In this document: positions 40,928 to 50,153 of the stretch, one piece after another
Layout of the letters: every line of letters starts with the position of its first letter
How positions within the stretch are numbered: position 1 is the stretch's first letter
NCBI RefSeq assembly: GCF_003353175.1
Contig: NZ_QHKS01000011.1
Span: forward strand, 1 to 64,000
Direction: 5' to 3'
DNA: 64,000 nt
Source: Paraburkholderia lacunae
Lineage (GTDB): Bacteria > Pseudomonadota > Gammaproteobacteria > Burkholderiales > Burkholderiaceae
The notes under the pieces: model-generated
What the model was told of the DNA's origin: nothing
Databases searched by the model: none
What the model saw: the letters and a program-made list of their open reading frames with translations, nothing else
Position numbers and translations under genes: made by a program

Positions 40928-42322
40928 ATGGAACCCGCAACGCGGCAACTGATTTACGTTTCACGCGATCCGAGCGCGGAACTGAATACTCGCTTTCATC
41001 AGCGCGGCTGGCATGTCGAAGTCGTTGGATCGGCGCGCGATGTGCGCCGTGCCGTTCGCGCCGGAATGGCAGCGGGCGGACTGCTCGATCTGTCCAGCCA
41101 TTTTCAGCCACACGAAATCGCCGCATTCGAGTCTTGCCTGACCATGCCGAACGTCGGCTGGGTCGCGGCCACCATGCCGGGACAATTGCAGGACGCCGCC
41201 TTGCGCCGGCTCGTGCGCGACTATTGTTTCGACTATGTAACGGTGCCTTCGCCGGGCGACAGGATCGTCGATTCGGTCGGTCACGCGTACGGCATGATCT
41301 CGCTGGGCGAACCCGCTTCGAACGATGGTTCGCAAGGTGCGGAAGGCGAAATGGTTGGTTCGTGCGACGCGATGCTCGCGCTGTTCCGCTCGATCCGCAA
41401 AGTGGCGATGACCGACGCGCCGGTGTTCATCTCGGGCGAATCGGGCACCGGCAAGGAATTGACGGCGGTAGCGATCCACGAACGCTCGGCGCGCCGCAAC
41501 GCGCCTTTCGTGCCGATCAATTGCGGCGCGATTCCGCCGCATCTGCTGCAATCCGAACTATTCGGCTACGAGCGCGGCGCATTCACCGGCGCGAATCAGC
41601 GCAAGATCGGCCGGGTGGAAGCGGCCAACGGCGGCACACTGTTTCTCGACGAAATCGGCGACCTGCCGCTCGAAAGCCAGGCGAGCCTGTTGCGCTTCTT
41701 GCAGGAGCGCAAGGTGGAGCGTCTGGGCGGCCACGGGTCGGTCGACGTCGACGTGCGCATTATTTCGGCCACTCACGTGGATATGACCGCCGCCATGATC
41801 GAAGGGCGGTTCCGTTCGGACCTCTACCACCGCCTGTGCGTGCTGCAAATCGATGAACCGCCGTTGCGCGCACGTGGTAAGGATATCGAACTGCTTGCGC
41901 GGCACATGCTGGAACGTTTCAAGAAAGATGCAAGCCGCCGTTTGCGCGGTTTCGCGCCCGACGCGATCGCGGCGCTGCATAACTACGGCTGGCCGGGCAA
42001 TGTGCGCGAGCTGATCAACCGGGTGCGGCGCGCGATCGTGATGTCGGAAGGGCGCGCGATCACAGCGCGCGATCTGGAACTGGCCGAGTACGTCGAGATC
42101 GTGCCGGTATCGCTCGCGCAGGCGCGCGAAGCGGCCGAGCGCCAGGCGATCGAGCTGGCGCTGCTGCGCCATCGAGGGCGTCTGGGCGACGCCGCGCAGG
42201 AGCTGGGCATCTCGCGCGTGACCTTGTACCGACTGCTTTGCTCGCACGGCATGCGCCATATGGAAGGCGAGCCGCTGGTCACGCCGCACAGCGACATACC
42301 GGCTTCGGTGCCGCATCTCTGA
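40928..42322 (+). CDS. VpsR-type sigma-54 activator, divergent from the Fap-like operon
   Basis: A 464-residue paralogue of the activator at 32,393. VpsR-like N-terminus (LIYVSRDPSAELNTRFHQRGWHVEV, DYCFDYVTVPSPGDRIVD), AAA+ core with GESGTGKE, the GAFTGA loop and DEIGDLPLESQASLL, and a Fis-like C-terminus (LGDAAQELGISRVTLYRLLCSHG). The receiver-like domain lacks an obvious phosphorylatable context, in line with ligand control (cyclic di-GMP in VpsR itself) rather than a kinase. The divergent position over a sigma-54 promoter suggests it switches the amyloid operon. Confidence 0.9.
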   Translation: MEPATRQLIYVSRDPSAELNTRFHQRGWHVEVVGSARDVRRAVRAGMAAGGLLDLSSHFQPHEIAAFESCLTMPNVGWVAATMPGQLQDAALRRLVRDYCFDYVTVPSPGDRIVDSVGHAYGMISLGEPASNDGSQGAEGEMVGSCDAMLALFRSIRKVAMTDAPVFISGESGTGKELTAVAIHERSARRNAPFVPINCGAIPPHLLQSELFGYERGAFTGANQRKIGRVEAANGGTLFLDEIGDLPLESQASLLRFLQERKVERLGGHGSVDVDVRIISATHVDMTAAMIEGRFRSDLYHRLCVLQIDEPPLRARGKDIELLARHMLERFKKDASRRLRGFAPDAIAALHNYGWPGNVRELINRVRRAIVMSEGRAITARDLELAEYVEIVPVSLAQAREAAERQAIELALLRHRGRLGDAAQELGISRVTLYRLLCSHGMRHMEGEPLVTPHSDIPASVPHL

Positions 42323-42471
42323 CAGACCGCGCGAGTCTGGCTCGCCGCGGCATCCCCGCCGGTATTTTCGACTTCGCAAACCGCGGCCGGGCGCCGCGCG
42401 GCTACGCTTGTTAAAATCGGGTTTTCCTCCAATTTCCGCGGCGCGCGCACGCGCCGGCCGAAGGAACCCGC

Positions 42472-43443
42472 ATGAAACAATACCTCGACCTCGTCCGCAC
42501 GATTCTCGACACCGGCACGTGGCAGGAGAACCGCACCGGCATCCGCACCATCAGCATGCCAGGCGCGATGTTGCGCTTCGACCTCCAGCAGGGCTTCCCC
42601 GCGGTCACCACGAAAAAGCTGGCGTTCAAGTCGGCGGTGGGCGAACTGGTCGGGTTTTTGCGTGCGTCGCGCAGCGCGGCGGATTTTCGCGATCTCGGCT
42701 GCAAGGTGTGGGACGCCAACGCCAACCAGAATCCGCAATGGCTGGCGAATCCGTATCGCGAGGGCCCGGACGATCTCGGCGACGTATACGGCGTGCAATG
42801 GCGCCAATGGCCGGCCTACAAGGTGCTGGCCGCCAGCGCGAGCGCGCAGCTCGCCGACGCCGTTGCCCGCGGCTTTCAGGTGATCACCGAATTCGACGAA
42901 AACGGCAGCCGCAAAGTGCTGCTGTACAAGGCGATCGACCAGTTGCGCCAGTGCCTCGACACGATCATGCAGAATCCGGCCGACCGGCGCATTCTGTTTC
43001 ATGCATGGAACCCCGCGGTGCTGGACCAGATCGCGTTGCCGGCTTGCCATCTGCTATATCAATTCCTGCCGAACGTGGCGCGCCGCGAGATTTCGTTGTG
43101 CCTGTACATTCGCAGCAACGATGTCGGGCTCGGCACGCCGTTCAATCTGACCGAAGGCGCGGCGTTGCTGCATCTGGTAGGCCGATTGACGGGTTATAAG
43201 CCGCGCTGGTTCACGTACTTCATCGGCGATGCGCACATTTACGAGAATCAGCTCGATATGTTGCAGCAACAGCTCACGCGTGAGCCGTACGAAAGTCCGG
43301 CCTTCGCGATCTCGGACCGGGTGCCCGACTACGCGCAAACCGGCGTGTACGAGCCGGAATGGCTCGAGAAGATCGAGCCGTCGGATTTCTCGCTGGTCGG
43401 CTACCGTCATCACGAGCCGCTGACCGCGCCGATGGCGATCTGA
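42472..43443 (+). CDS. thyA: thymidylate synthase
   Basis: A 323-residue enzyme methylating dUMP to dTMP with methylene-tetrahydrofolate. Signatures: TWQENRTGIRTISMPGAMLRFDL, the GFPAVTTKKLAFKSAVGEL segment, DLGDVYGVQWRQW, the active-site ALPACHLLYQF with the catalytic Cys, SNDVGLGTPFNLTEGA and GDAHIYENQLD. It is longer than the 264-residue E. coli form because of an insertion around residues 80-150, as in several other bacteria. The ATG follows AAGGA. A strong terminator follows. Product dihydrofolate is recycled by FolA. Confidence 0.96.
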   Translation: MKQYLDLVRTILDTGTWQENRTGIRTISMPGAMLRFDLQQGFPAVTTKKLAFKSAVGELVGFLRASRSAADFRDLGCKVWDANANQNPQWLANPYREGPDDLGDVYGVQWRQWPAYKVLAASASAQLADAVARGFQVITEFDENGSRKVLLYKAIDQLRQCLDTIMQNPADRRILFHAWNPAVLDQIALPACHLLYQFLPNVARREISLCLYIRSNDVGLGTPFNLTEGAALLHLVGRLTGYKPRWFTYFIGDAHIYENQLDMLQQQLTREPYESPAFAISDRVPDYAQTGVYEPEWLEKIEPSDFSLVGYRHHEPLTAPMAI

Positions 43444-43465
43444 GCGTCTGCCGGCCGATGCAAAG

Positions 43466-43498
43466 AAAAACCCCCGCGATGTGAATCGCGGGGGTTTT
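43466..43498 (+). terminator. Rho-independent terminator after thyA
   Basis: A long GC-rich stem, AAAACCCCCGCGAT with ATCGCGGGGGTTTT and a short loop, framed by A and T runs. It can serve thyA and the convergent DUF6600 gene. Confidence 0.9.
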
Positions 43499-43534
43499 AT
43501 CATGCCGCCGTCAAACGACGGTGTGCCACCGTCA

Positions 43535-46420
43535 TTAGCCCTTGTGGCGCTCGTCCCGGTTGCCCCCGCCCGAATGCTGCTCCGCGTGTTGCTGCTGCGG
43601 CTGCGGTTGCGGGCGCGGCTGCTGCACCTGCTGTGGACGCGGCTGCGGCGCCGGTTGCGGGTGGAATTCCTGACGCGGCTGCTGCTGCACCTGCTGCATC
43701 GGCTGCGGCCGTGGCTGCGGCGCCGGTTGCGGGTGGAATTCCTGACGCGGCTGCTGCTGCACCTGCTGCATCGGCTGCGGCCGTGGCTGCGGCGCCGGTT
43801 GCGGGTGGAATTCCTGACGCGGCTGCTGCTGCACCTGCTGCATCGGCTGCGGCCGTGGCTGCGGTGCCGGTTGCGGATGGACCTCCTGGCGCGGCGGCTG
43901 TTGCACCTGTGGCATCGGCTGCGGCCGCGGTTGCTGCACCGGTTGCGGATGGACCTCCTGGCGCGGTTGGGACTGTTGCACCTGCGGCACCTGTTGTACC
44001 GGTTGCGGACGGAATTCCTGCTGCCGCGGCGCTTGCGGCTGGGCGTGGACTTCCGGCGGACGCGGCGCCTGCGGTTCGGGCTGACGCTGTACCTGCTGCG
44101 GCTGCGATTGCGATTGCAGTTGCGGTTGGCGCATCTGTTGCGCCGCGGCCGGGTTCTCGGCCGGGCCTGGCTGGCCGTGCGGCTGCTGGGCCGTCGTGGC
44201 GGGGTTTCCCGGCTGACGCGGTGCGCCATGCTGCTGCATGCCCGCGTTGGCTTGCGCACCGGGTTGCGGCGCGAACCCCGACTGTCCCGGTTGCGGCTGC
44301 GGGCCGCCATGCTGCTGCGTCTGCTGCGCCATCGGCGTATGCGGCCGCGTCCATACCGGCTCGCGCTGCCCGTTCGCGCCCGGCAGCTGGGCCGCCTGCG
44401 GATTCGCTTGCCCCGGCACGCCGTGCTGCTGTGACTGCGGCTGTGGCTGCGCAAAGCCGTTCAGATTGCCGCCGCCCGCTTGCGGCGGACGCGGCACGCC
44501 ATTGGACGGATGACCGGGCTGGCCGACCTGACCAGGCTGTGGCCGCTCGTTGGCCATCTGCGGCGGCATGCCCGGCCGTGCTTGCGTTTCTCCGCCGCGT
44601 TGCGGCGGCTGCCCATTGAGCGGCGCTGCTTCGCCCAGCCGCTGTCCGGCCTGTTGCAGTGCCCCCGGCGTTCCCGGCGCGCCCTGCGCCATGCCAGGCG
44701 GCCGGCCGGCGATATGCGACTGCACGACCCGCACGTTTTGCGCTGGTATCCCACTTGCGGCACCAGGGCCACCCGCGTTGCCCGGGCCACCCGCGAAGTG
44801 CGCCGGCACGGAAGTCCGCACGATCGGCGCCCCCGCGCCCGGCACCCGCCCGCCGCTTTGCGCAAAACGCTGCGCGAGGCTGTCGTGGAACGCCGCCGGC
44901 ATCGCCGGATTGCGCGTCGCAACCACCGGGCGCCCTGCCACTTCAGCAGGCGGCCGGTAGTTCGCGTTGCGCAGCCCCGGGCCAAAACTTTGCTGCACCG
45001 GCGCGATTCCAGGCGCGCCCGGGTTGATCCGCGCATTGCGCCATTGCTGCGGATCGACCTTCTGCGCAAAGCGCGCGACCGGCTGACCGTGCACGAAAGC
45101 CGTCGCCGGCACGGCGGTCACGGCGCCCGGCACGCGATAGTTGACGTACGTGTTGTGAATGTCGGTCACGTTCACGTTCGTCACATTGACGTTGTGGTTG
45201 TAGTTGTTGACGATCGTCGTCTGGTTGACGCGGTCGTAGTAGCGCGGACTCCAGTGATCGTGATCGCCCCAGTGCGGGTGCCACGGCTCGCCCGGGCCGA
45301 GCGGGAACCATGCGCAACCGGCCGCGACCGCGCCGCCGATGGCAAGGCTCACGCCCCAGTCGATTCCGGGTCCGCCGCCGCCCACAAAGGCGACCAGCGC
45401 CGGCGCATACACAGGCGGCTCGCTGACCACGATCGGGCCCGGCACCCATTCCCACGAGTCGTCGTCATACGCCCAGCGGCCGTAGTGGTAGGGCGCGAAG
45501 CCCCACGGCGCATCGTCGACCCAGGTCCAGCCCCACGGCGCCTGCCATACCCAATGGCCGTCGTGATAGGGCGCCCAGCCGGCGGGTCTGTCACGCGGCA
45601 CCCATACCTCGCCGTATTGCGGACTGTTGCGCCATGTGCCGTTGGCGTCGAGATCCTGGTAGCCCGGAATCTCGCGCGATACGTAGCGCGCCGACACCGA
45701 GCGGTCTTCCGCGGCGTCGCGGCCCGCGGCCCATTGATCGAAACCGTCGAGGCCCGGCACGCCGTTGTCGGCGACCTGTTGCAGGTTGGTGCCGGCAAAG
45801 CTGATCTGCTGACCGGCGGCGACCGGCACCTGGCCGTTGTCGCCGTACACGGTGGCGCTGCCTCTGCGTACGGTGACGGTCGTGCTGCTGCCGTCCGGTG
45901 CGACGTCGACACGGTAGTCGCCGGGGCCGTTCAGGCCGAGCGCCAGATTCGGTGTGTCGATTTCATACGCCGACCCCGGTGCGAGATCGCGCACCCGCGC
46001 CGATAACGTGCCTTGTGCGACCTTCAGTTGCGCGCTGTTGTCATCGAGATTCAGCAGGTCAAGGCTCGTGGACTGGCCGAGGCGCACCGCGGTCGAGCCG
46101 ATGTGCAATTCGGAGCGCGCGTTCTGATCGTTCCACAACTGGTCGCCGGTGGTGAGCGGGCGGTTGAGCTGCGCGTACGACCAGTCGGTCGCGCCGGCCG
46201 GTTCGGTCGTCACCGTGCCGGCCATGTAGTTCAGCCGCGCGACGCGGGCGGGCGGATCGGTGTTCTGGCTCGCGGCCACTGGCCCGGCGACGCCCGGCGG
46301 CGCCTGCTGGACTTCCTGCGCGAGGGCAGCCTGGGCCGCGAACATGAAAGCGGCGGCAGCGATCAGCGTGTAGCCGATGATGTGCCGGGTCGAGCTTGGG
46401 TGACTGGTGACTGTTCTCAT
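43535..46420 (-). CDS. FecR/DUF6600 exported protein with Gln/Pro repeat tail
   Basis: About 961 residues. Signal peptide (HIIGYTLIAAAAFMFAAQAALAQ), a FecR-like domain (about residues 70-200; LTTGDQLWNDQNARSELHIG, ATVYGDNGQVPVAAGQQISF), then the Trp/Tyr-rich DUF6600 motif (GWAPYHDGHWVWQAPWGWTWVDDAPWGFAPYHYGRWAYDDDSWEWVPG, given here only in part of its extent about residues 280-340). The second half is low-complexity Pro/Gln/Gly, ending in 24-residue repeats. The ATG at 46,420 follows GGAGAAAA. It is periplasmic or surface-exposed. Role unknown; FecR-type domains sense or bind envelope ligands. Confidence 0.75.
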   Translation of the reverse strand: MRTVTSHPSSTRHIIGYTLIAAAAFMFAAQAALAQEVQQAPPGVAGPVAASQNTDPPARVARLNYMAGTVTTEPAGATDWSYAQLNRPLTTGDQLWNDQNARSELHIGSTAVRLGQSTSLDLLNLDDNSAQLKVAQGTLSARVRDLAPGSAYEIDTPNLALGLNGPGDYRVDVAPDGSSTTVTVRRGSATVYGDNGQVPVAAGQQISFAGTNLQQVADNGVPGLDGFDQWAAGRDAAEDRSVSARYVSREIPGYQDLDANGTWRNSPQYGEVWVPRDRPAGWAPYHDGHWVWQAPWGWTWVDDAPWGFAPYHYGRWAYDDDSWEWVPGPIVVSEPPVYAPALVAFVGGGGPGIDWGVSLAIGGAVAAGCAWFPLGPGEPWHPHWGDHDHWSPRYYDRVNQTTIVNNYNHNVNVTNVNVTDIHNTYVNYRVPGAVTAVPATAFVHGQPVARFAQKVDPQQWRNARINPGAPGIAPVQQSFGPGLRNANYRPPAEVAGRPVVATRNPAMPAAFHDSLAQRFAQSGGRVPGAGAPIVRTSVPAHFAGGPGNAGGPGAASGIPAQNVRVVQSHIAGRPPGMAQGAPGTPGALQQAGQRLGEAAPLNGQPPQRGGETQARPGMPPQMANERPQPGQVGQPGHPSNGVPRPPQAGGGNLNGFAQPQPQSQQHGVPGQANPQAAQLPGANGQREPVWTRPHTPMAQQTQQHGGPQPQPGQSGFAPQPGAQANAGMQQHGAPRQPGNPATTAQQPHGQPGPAENPAAAQQMRQPQLQSQSQPQQVQRQPEPQAPRPPEVHAQPQAPRQQEFRPQPVQQVPQVQQSQPRQEVHPQPVQQPRPQPMPQVQQPPRQEVHPQPAPQPRPQPMQQVQQQPRQEFHPQPAPQPRPQPMQQVQQQPRQEFHPQPAPQPRPQPMQQVQQQPRQEFHPQPAPQPRPQQVQQPRPQPQPQQQHAEQHSGGGNRDERHKG
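43648..43863 (-). repeat. 72-base tandem repeats in the DUF6600 gene
   Basis: Three near-exact units start at 43,648, 43,720 and 43,792; at least two decayed units follow up to about 43,990. Each encodes 24 residues with the core PRQEFHPQPAPQPRPQP. The order is exact units at the 3' end of the gene and diverged ones upstream, suggesting recent expansion at the tail. Confidence 0.9.
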
Positions 46421-46613
46421 GAGTTTTCTCCGACGGCGCCGCGTTTTGCGAGGTCCGTGAATCAACTCTACCCGTACGGTTTGTTTCAAGGCTCCCAGTT
46501 TTGTAAGGCTCCCTCACCAGCGTGTAACAAAAGGTCTCAATGCCCCGATTCCACCGTTTTCCTGTAAGCCAACTGCGGCGTTTCTGTAATTCAAACGGGT
46601 CTGGAATGCCGTC

Positions 46614-47327
46614 TCACGCGGCCAGAAACGCGTCGAAATGCCGATGACCGGCCGGCGTGATGCGCAGGATGCGCGGCCGTTCGGTGCGTTCGACCCAGCC
46701 GTGGCTCGACCACGATTCGAGCAGCGCCGCGCCGAGCGCGCCGCCCAGATGCGGACGCCGCTCGCTCCAGTCGGGGCAGGTGCAGGCAAAGCGGCGCCGG
46801 CGGGTGTGCTGGGCGGCCATGTCGATCCCCCATTCGGCAAATTGCCCGGCGCCCTCGGCGGTGGCTTCGAGCGAAGTGCCGTGCAGCGTCAGCAGGCCGC
46901 GCTCGACCAGCCGTTCGTACACGCGCACCGACAACTCGCCCGCCATGTGGTCGTAGCAGGTGCGCGCATAGCGCATATCGACCGGCACGGTTCGCGCCGG
47001 GCGCGGTACCGGCCGCTGCGGCGCGCTGACTTGCGCGACGTTGGCGAGCGCTTCGATCGACGCCGCGATATCCGGCGACGCGATCCGGAAATAGCGATGC
47101 CGGCCGCGCACTTCGAGCGCGAGCAGGCCGCCGTCGGTCAGGCGCGCAAGATGGGCGCTGGCCGCGGACGGCGACAGCCCCGCGATCATCGTCAGTTCGC
47201 CGGCCGGGCGGGCGCTGCCGTCCATCAGCGCCCATAGCATCGCGGCGCGGCCCGGGTCGGCGAGCAGCGCGCCAATCCGGCTCAAACCTGGGAAGTGACC
47301 CGGTTCATCTGCGAGGGGGGCGGGCAT
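46614..47327 (-). CDS. ArsR-family winged-helix regulator
   Basis: About 237 residues. Winged helix-turn-helix at residues 15-85 (IGALLADPGRAAMLWALMDGSARPAGELTMIAGLSPSAASAHLARL, partial; then LALEVRGRHRYFRI). The C-terminal half, with a conserved CYDHMAGELSVRVYERL and a late Cys-Pro-Asp-Trp segment, matches the long ArsR subgroup often placed next to transporter genes. ATG 47,327 follows CGGAGAC. It is convergent with nothing and divergent from the small lipoprotein/MFS genes, which it may control. The ligand is unknown. Confidence 0.8.
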   Translation of the reverse strand: MPAPLADEPGHFPGLSRIGALLADPGRAAMLWALMDGSARPAGELTMIAGLSPSAASAHLARLTDGGLLALEVRGRHRYFRIASPDIAASIEALANVAQVSAPQRPVPRPARTVPVDMRYARTCYDHMAGELSVRVYERLVERGLLTLHGTSLEATAEGAGQFAEWGIDMAAQHTRRRRFACTCPDWSERRPHLGGALGAALLESWSSHGWVERTERPRILRITPAGHRHFDAFLAA

Positions 47328-47531
47328 AGGGTGTCTCCGGTGGGGCGGCGCTTGCATGGCGCCATACAGATCACTGTATCTGTCTGCGGTATTCGATGTT
47401 TCAGCTTAGCGTGAACGATGGAATGCGGCAGCTACGAAAAGTCGGTGGGCGCGGGCCGCCGGCGGCGCTAGCGGCGCCGTGCCGGGCCGCCAGGCTAGAA
47501 TCGCAGTCTGTCTTTGCGGGAACACGCTGCC

Positions 47532-47675
47532 ATGAAACTTCTTTTTGCCGTCGCCGCCGCGGTCCTGCTATTCAATGCGTGCGCGCAAGGCGGTTCGGGG
47601 TCGTCGTCGGGTGCGGGCACCGGCAGCATCACCATGTACGGCACCATCGACGAAGGCGTTACCTTTCATAAATAA
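47532..47675 (+). CDS. 47-residue lipoprotein
   Basis: A short gene: MKLLFAVAAAVLLFNACAQ signal with lipobox FNAC (Cys 17), then a Gly/Ser linker and a C-terminus SITMYGTIDEGVTFHK. The length, the lipobox and the MYGxIDxG-type tail recall small Burkholderia lipoproteins of unknown function. The frame uses codons with strong G/C at third positions like its neighbours. No firm ribosome binding site is seen. It lies between the ArsR regulator (divergent) and the MFS gene. Confidence 0.6.
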   Translation: MKLLFAVAAAVLLFNACAQGGSGSSSGAGTGSITMYGTIDEGVTFHK

Positions 47676-47832
47676 GCCCGCGTGCCGCGGTCACGGTTCG
47701 CGGCGGCCAAGGGCAATAGCTCCAGCAATGAATGGCGATGGCTGGCTGGAATTGATGCATCATTGTCATTTCTGCCATCATCGTCCATGTGACGATTCAG
47801 GCATCGCCACTTCCGCCGCTCGAGCCTGACCG

Positions 47833-49086
47833 ATGCCGCCATCCGCTGCTCCCTCTCTTTGCGCCGCTAACGCAGGCTCCAATCATTCCGACCCGCACGG
47901 CAGGCGCGCCGCGCGCGTGCTGGCGGTTTGCCAGGCGCTGTACACCTCGTCCGTTTCCATCGATCTGACTTTGACCGGCCTCGTCGGCTATTCGCTCGCC
48001 GACGACAAGGCGCTCGCGACACTGCCGTTTTCGCTGATCACCGTCGCCGCCGCGCTGACCACGATCTTCGCGTCGTTCCTGATGGCGCGGATCGGGCGGC
48101 GCGCGGGCTTCGTGCTCGGCGCGGGTGTCGGCGCGCTGGGCGGCGCGGTTTCGGTATGGGCGATCTTTCACCACAGTTTCTGGGCGTTCTGCGCCGGTAC
48201 CGCGACGGTCGGCGTGTTTCAGGCGTTCGCGCAGTATTACCGGCTGGCCGCCGCCGATGCCGTCGGGATCGACGGCAAGAGCCGCGCGATTTCGACCGTG
48301 CTCACCGGCGGCGTGGTGGCCGCCGTCTGCGGGCCGCTGCTGGCCGCGTGGAGCAAGGACTGGCTCGCGCCGGTCGCGTTCGCGGGCTCCTATGCGCTCG
48401 TCACCGGCTTCGGCCTTGCGTCGATTGCGCTGCTGGCGCTGCTGTATCGCGACGCCGCGCCGTCCGCGAGCGTGGCGGTGGCTCACGAGCCCGCCAGGCC
48501 GCTCGGCGAGATCGTGCGCCAGCCGATCTTCGCCGCGGCGCTCGCCAACAACGCGCTCGGCTACGCGGTCATGATGTTCGTGATGACCGCGACGCCGATT
48601 GCCGCGGTCGCTTGCGGCCATACGATCGGCGACGGCGCGGCGATCATCCAGTGGCATCTGGTCGGCATGTTCGCGCCGTCGCTGTTTTCCGCGCGGCTGA
48701 TCAAGCGCTTCGGCGTGCTGCCGGTGATCGGCGCGGGGATTGCGCTGTCGGCGCTGTGCGGCGTGTTCGCGTTGCGTTCGACCGATCTGCCGTATTTCTA
48801 CGCGGCGCTCGCATGCCTCGGCGTGGGCTGGAATTTCATGTTTGTCGGGGGCACGACGCTGCTCACGCAATCGTATCGGCCGTCCGAGCGCGCCAAGACG
48901 CAAGCTGCCAGCGAATTCACCACCTTTGCGTTCTCCGCGCTGGGTTCGTTGTCCGCTGGGCAATTGCTCGCGCATTTCGGCTGGGCGACGATCAATGCGG
49001 CGATCTTTCCGCTGCTGGGCCTGGCGGCGCTCGCGACGCTTGGCCTTGCGTGGTCGCGCCAGCGCTCGTCGGCGGTGCTTTCATGA
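47833..49086 (+). CDS. MFS transporter
   Basis: A 417-residue inner-membrane protein with twelve hydrophobic helices. The loop FLMARIGRRAGFVLGAGVGALGG between helices 2 and 3 is the MFS A-like motif. Later helices include LAPVAFAGSYALVTGFGLASIALLALL and FYAALACLGVGWNFMFVGGTTLL. The substrate is unknown. It overlaps the following GlxA-type regulator gene by four bases (ATGA), so the regulator probably controls or senses the transported compound. Confidence 0.85.
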   Translation: MPPSAAPSLCAANAGSNHSDPHGRRAARVLAVCQALYTSSVSIDLTLTGLVGYSLADDKALATLPFSLITVAAALTTIFASFLMARIGRRAGFVLGAGVGALGGAVSVWAIFHHSFWAFCAGTATVGVFQAFAQYYRLAAADAVGIDGKSRAISTVLTGGVVAAVCGPLLAAWSKDWLAPVAFAGSYALVTGFGLASIALLALLYRDAAPSASVAVAHEPARPLGEIVRQPIFAAALANNALGYAVMMFVMTATPIAAVACGHTIGDGAAIIQWHLVGMFAPSLFSARLIKRFGVLPVIGAGIALSALCGVFALRSTDLPYFYAALACLGVGWNFMFVGGTTLLTQSYRPSERAKTQAASEFTTFAFSALGSLSAGQLLAHFGWATINAAIFPLLGLAALATLGLAWSRQRSSAVLS

Positions 49087-50153
49087 TGCCGGTTCGCCAT
49101 ATCGTCTTCGCGGTCGCCCCCGACCTCGTGCTGCTCGACGCGAGCGGTCCGCTCGAAGCGTTCTGCCGCGCCGAATTGACCGTCGCTGCCGCTGTGGGCG
49201 CCGGATCAGGCGGCAAGCCCGCGGCGCCAGTGGCTTACCGAACCACCGTCGCGTCGATCGAAGGCGGCGTGCTGCAAACCTTTCCCGGCCTGCCGATCGT
49301 CACCGAGCGGCTCGGCTCGCTCGACGACCAACCGATCGACACGCTGATCGTCCCCGGCGTCCCGATCGACGAAACCTGCACCTTGCAGCCTGAACTCGTC
49401 GCGTGGATCAAGCGCCGCGCACCGCAGGTGCGGCGCGTGTGCTCGGTGTGCACGGGCGCCTTTTATCTCGCGGCGGCGGGCCTGCTCGACGGCCGCCGCG
49501 CGACGACCCATTGGCGCAACGCGGCCAACCTCGCGCGCCGTTTCCCCAAAGTGCAGGTGGACGCCGATCCGATCTTTATCCGCGATGTGCGCGAGAGCAC
49601 GGATGAGGACGAGGGCGGCGTGATCTGGACGTCGGCCGGCGTGACGGCGGGCATCGACCTGGCTCTCGCGCTGATCGAAGAAGACGTGGGCCACGCCGTC
49701 GCGATGCAGGCGGCGCGGCGTCTCGTCGTCTTCATGAAACGGCCCGGCGGCCAGTCGCAATTCAGCGCCGCGCTGGCGGCGCAGGCATCGGCGGGCGGAC
49801 CGTTCGAGGCGCTGCATTGCTGGATGGCGGCGCATCTGCGCGACGACCTGTCGGTCGAGCGGCTGGCCGAGCGCGCACAGATGAGTCCGCGCACGTTCGC
49901 GCGGCGCTACGTCGACGAGGTTGGCCGCACGCCGGCCAAAACCGTGTCCGCGTTGCGGCTGGAGGCGGCCTCGCGGGCGCTGGCGGAATCGCGCCGGCCG
50001 CTCAAGCGGATCGCGCTCGACTGCGGTTTCGGCAGCGAACAGAATTTGCGGCGTGCGTTTGTGCGGCGCTTCGGCGTGCTGCCGCTCGATTACCGGGAGC
50101 GCTTTGCGTCGGCGGTGGCGCAGCGGCCCACCGCGGCTTCGGCAGCAGGTTGA
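49083..50153 (+). CDS. GlxA-type regulator (DJ-1/PfpI domain + AraC helix-turn-helix)
   Basis: A 356-residue protein. The first 200 residues form a DJ-1/PfpI-like domain (HIVFAVAPDLVLLDASGPLEAF, IDTLIVPGVP, RRVCSVCTGAFYLAAAGLLDGRRATTHW with the nucleophile-elbow Cys, VIWTSAGVTAGIDLALALIEE). The C-terminal 100 residues hold two AraC helix-turn-helix motifs (LSVERLAERAQMSPRTFARRY and RIALDCGFGSEQNLRRAF). Regulators of this kind often control quaternary-amine or nitrogen compound use. ATG codons at 49,083 and 49,086 are both possible. Translationally coupled to the MFS gene. Confidence 0.88.
   Translation: MMPVRHIVFAVAPDLVLLDASGPLEAFCRAELTVAAAVGAGSGGKPAAPVAYRTTVASIEGGVLQTFPGLPIVTERLGSLDDQPIDTLIVPGVPIDETCTLQPELVAWIKRRAPQVRRVCSVCTGAFYLAAAGLLDGRRATTHWRNAANLARRFPKVQVDADPIFIRDVRESTDEDEGGVIWTSAGVTAGIDLALALIEEDVGHAVAMQAARRLVVFMKRPGGQSQFSAALAAQASAGGPFEALHCWMAAHLRDDLSVERLAERAQMSPRTFARRYVDEVGRTPAKTVSALRLEAASRALAESRRPLKRIALDCGFGSEQNLRRAFVRRFGVLPLDYRERFASAVAQRPTAASAAG

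Noticed and set aside
43481..44619. Long plus-strand open frames opposite the DUF6600 gene
   Set aside because: They are antisense to a repeat-rich coding region. Their Leu/Arg and Ala/Val repeats mirror the Gln/Pro repeats, and they have no ribosome binding site.
47928..49082. Upstream extension of the GlxA-type regulator through the MFS gene
   Set aside because: This part is the out-of-frame shadow of the MFS coding sequence, Arg-rich and without family similarity. The regulator starts at the ATGA overlap.
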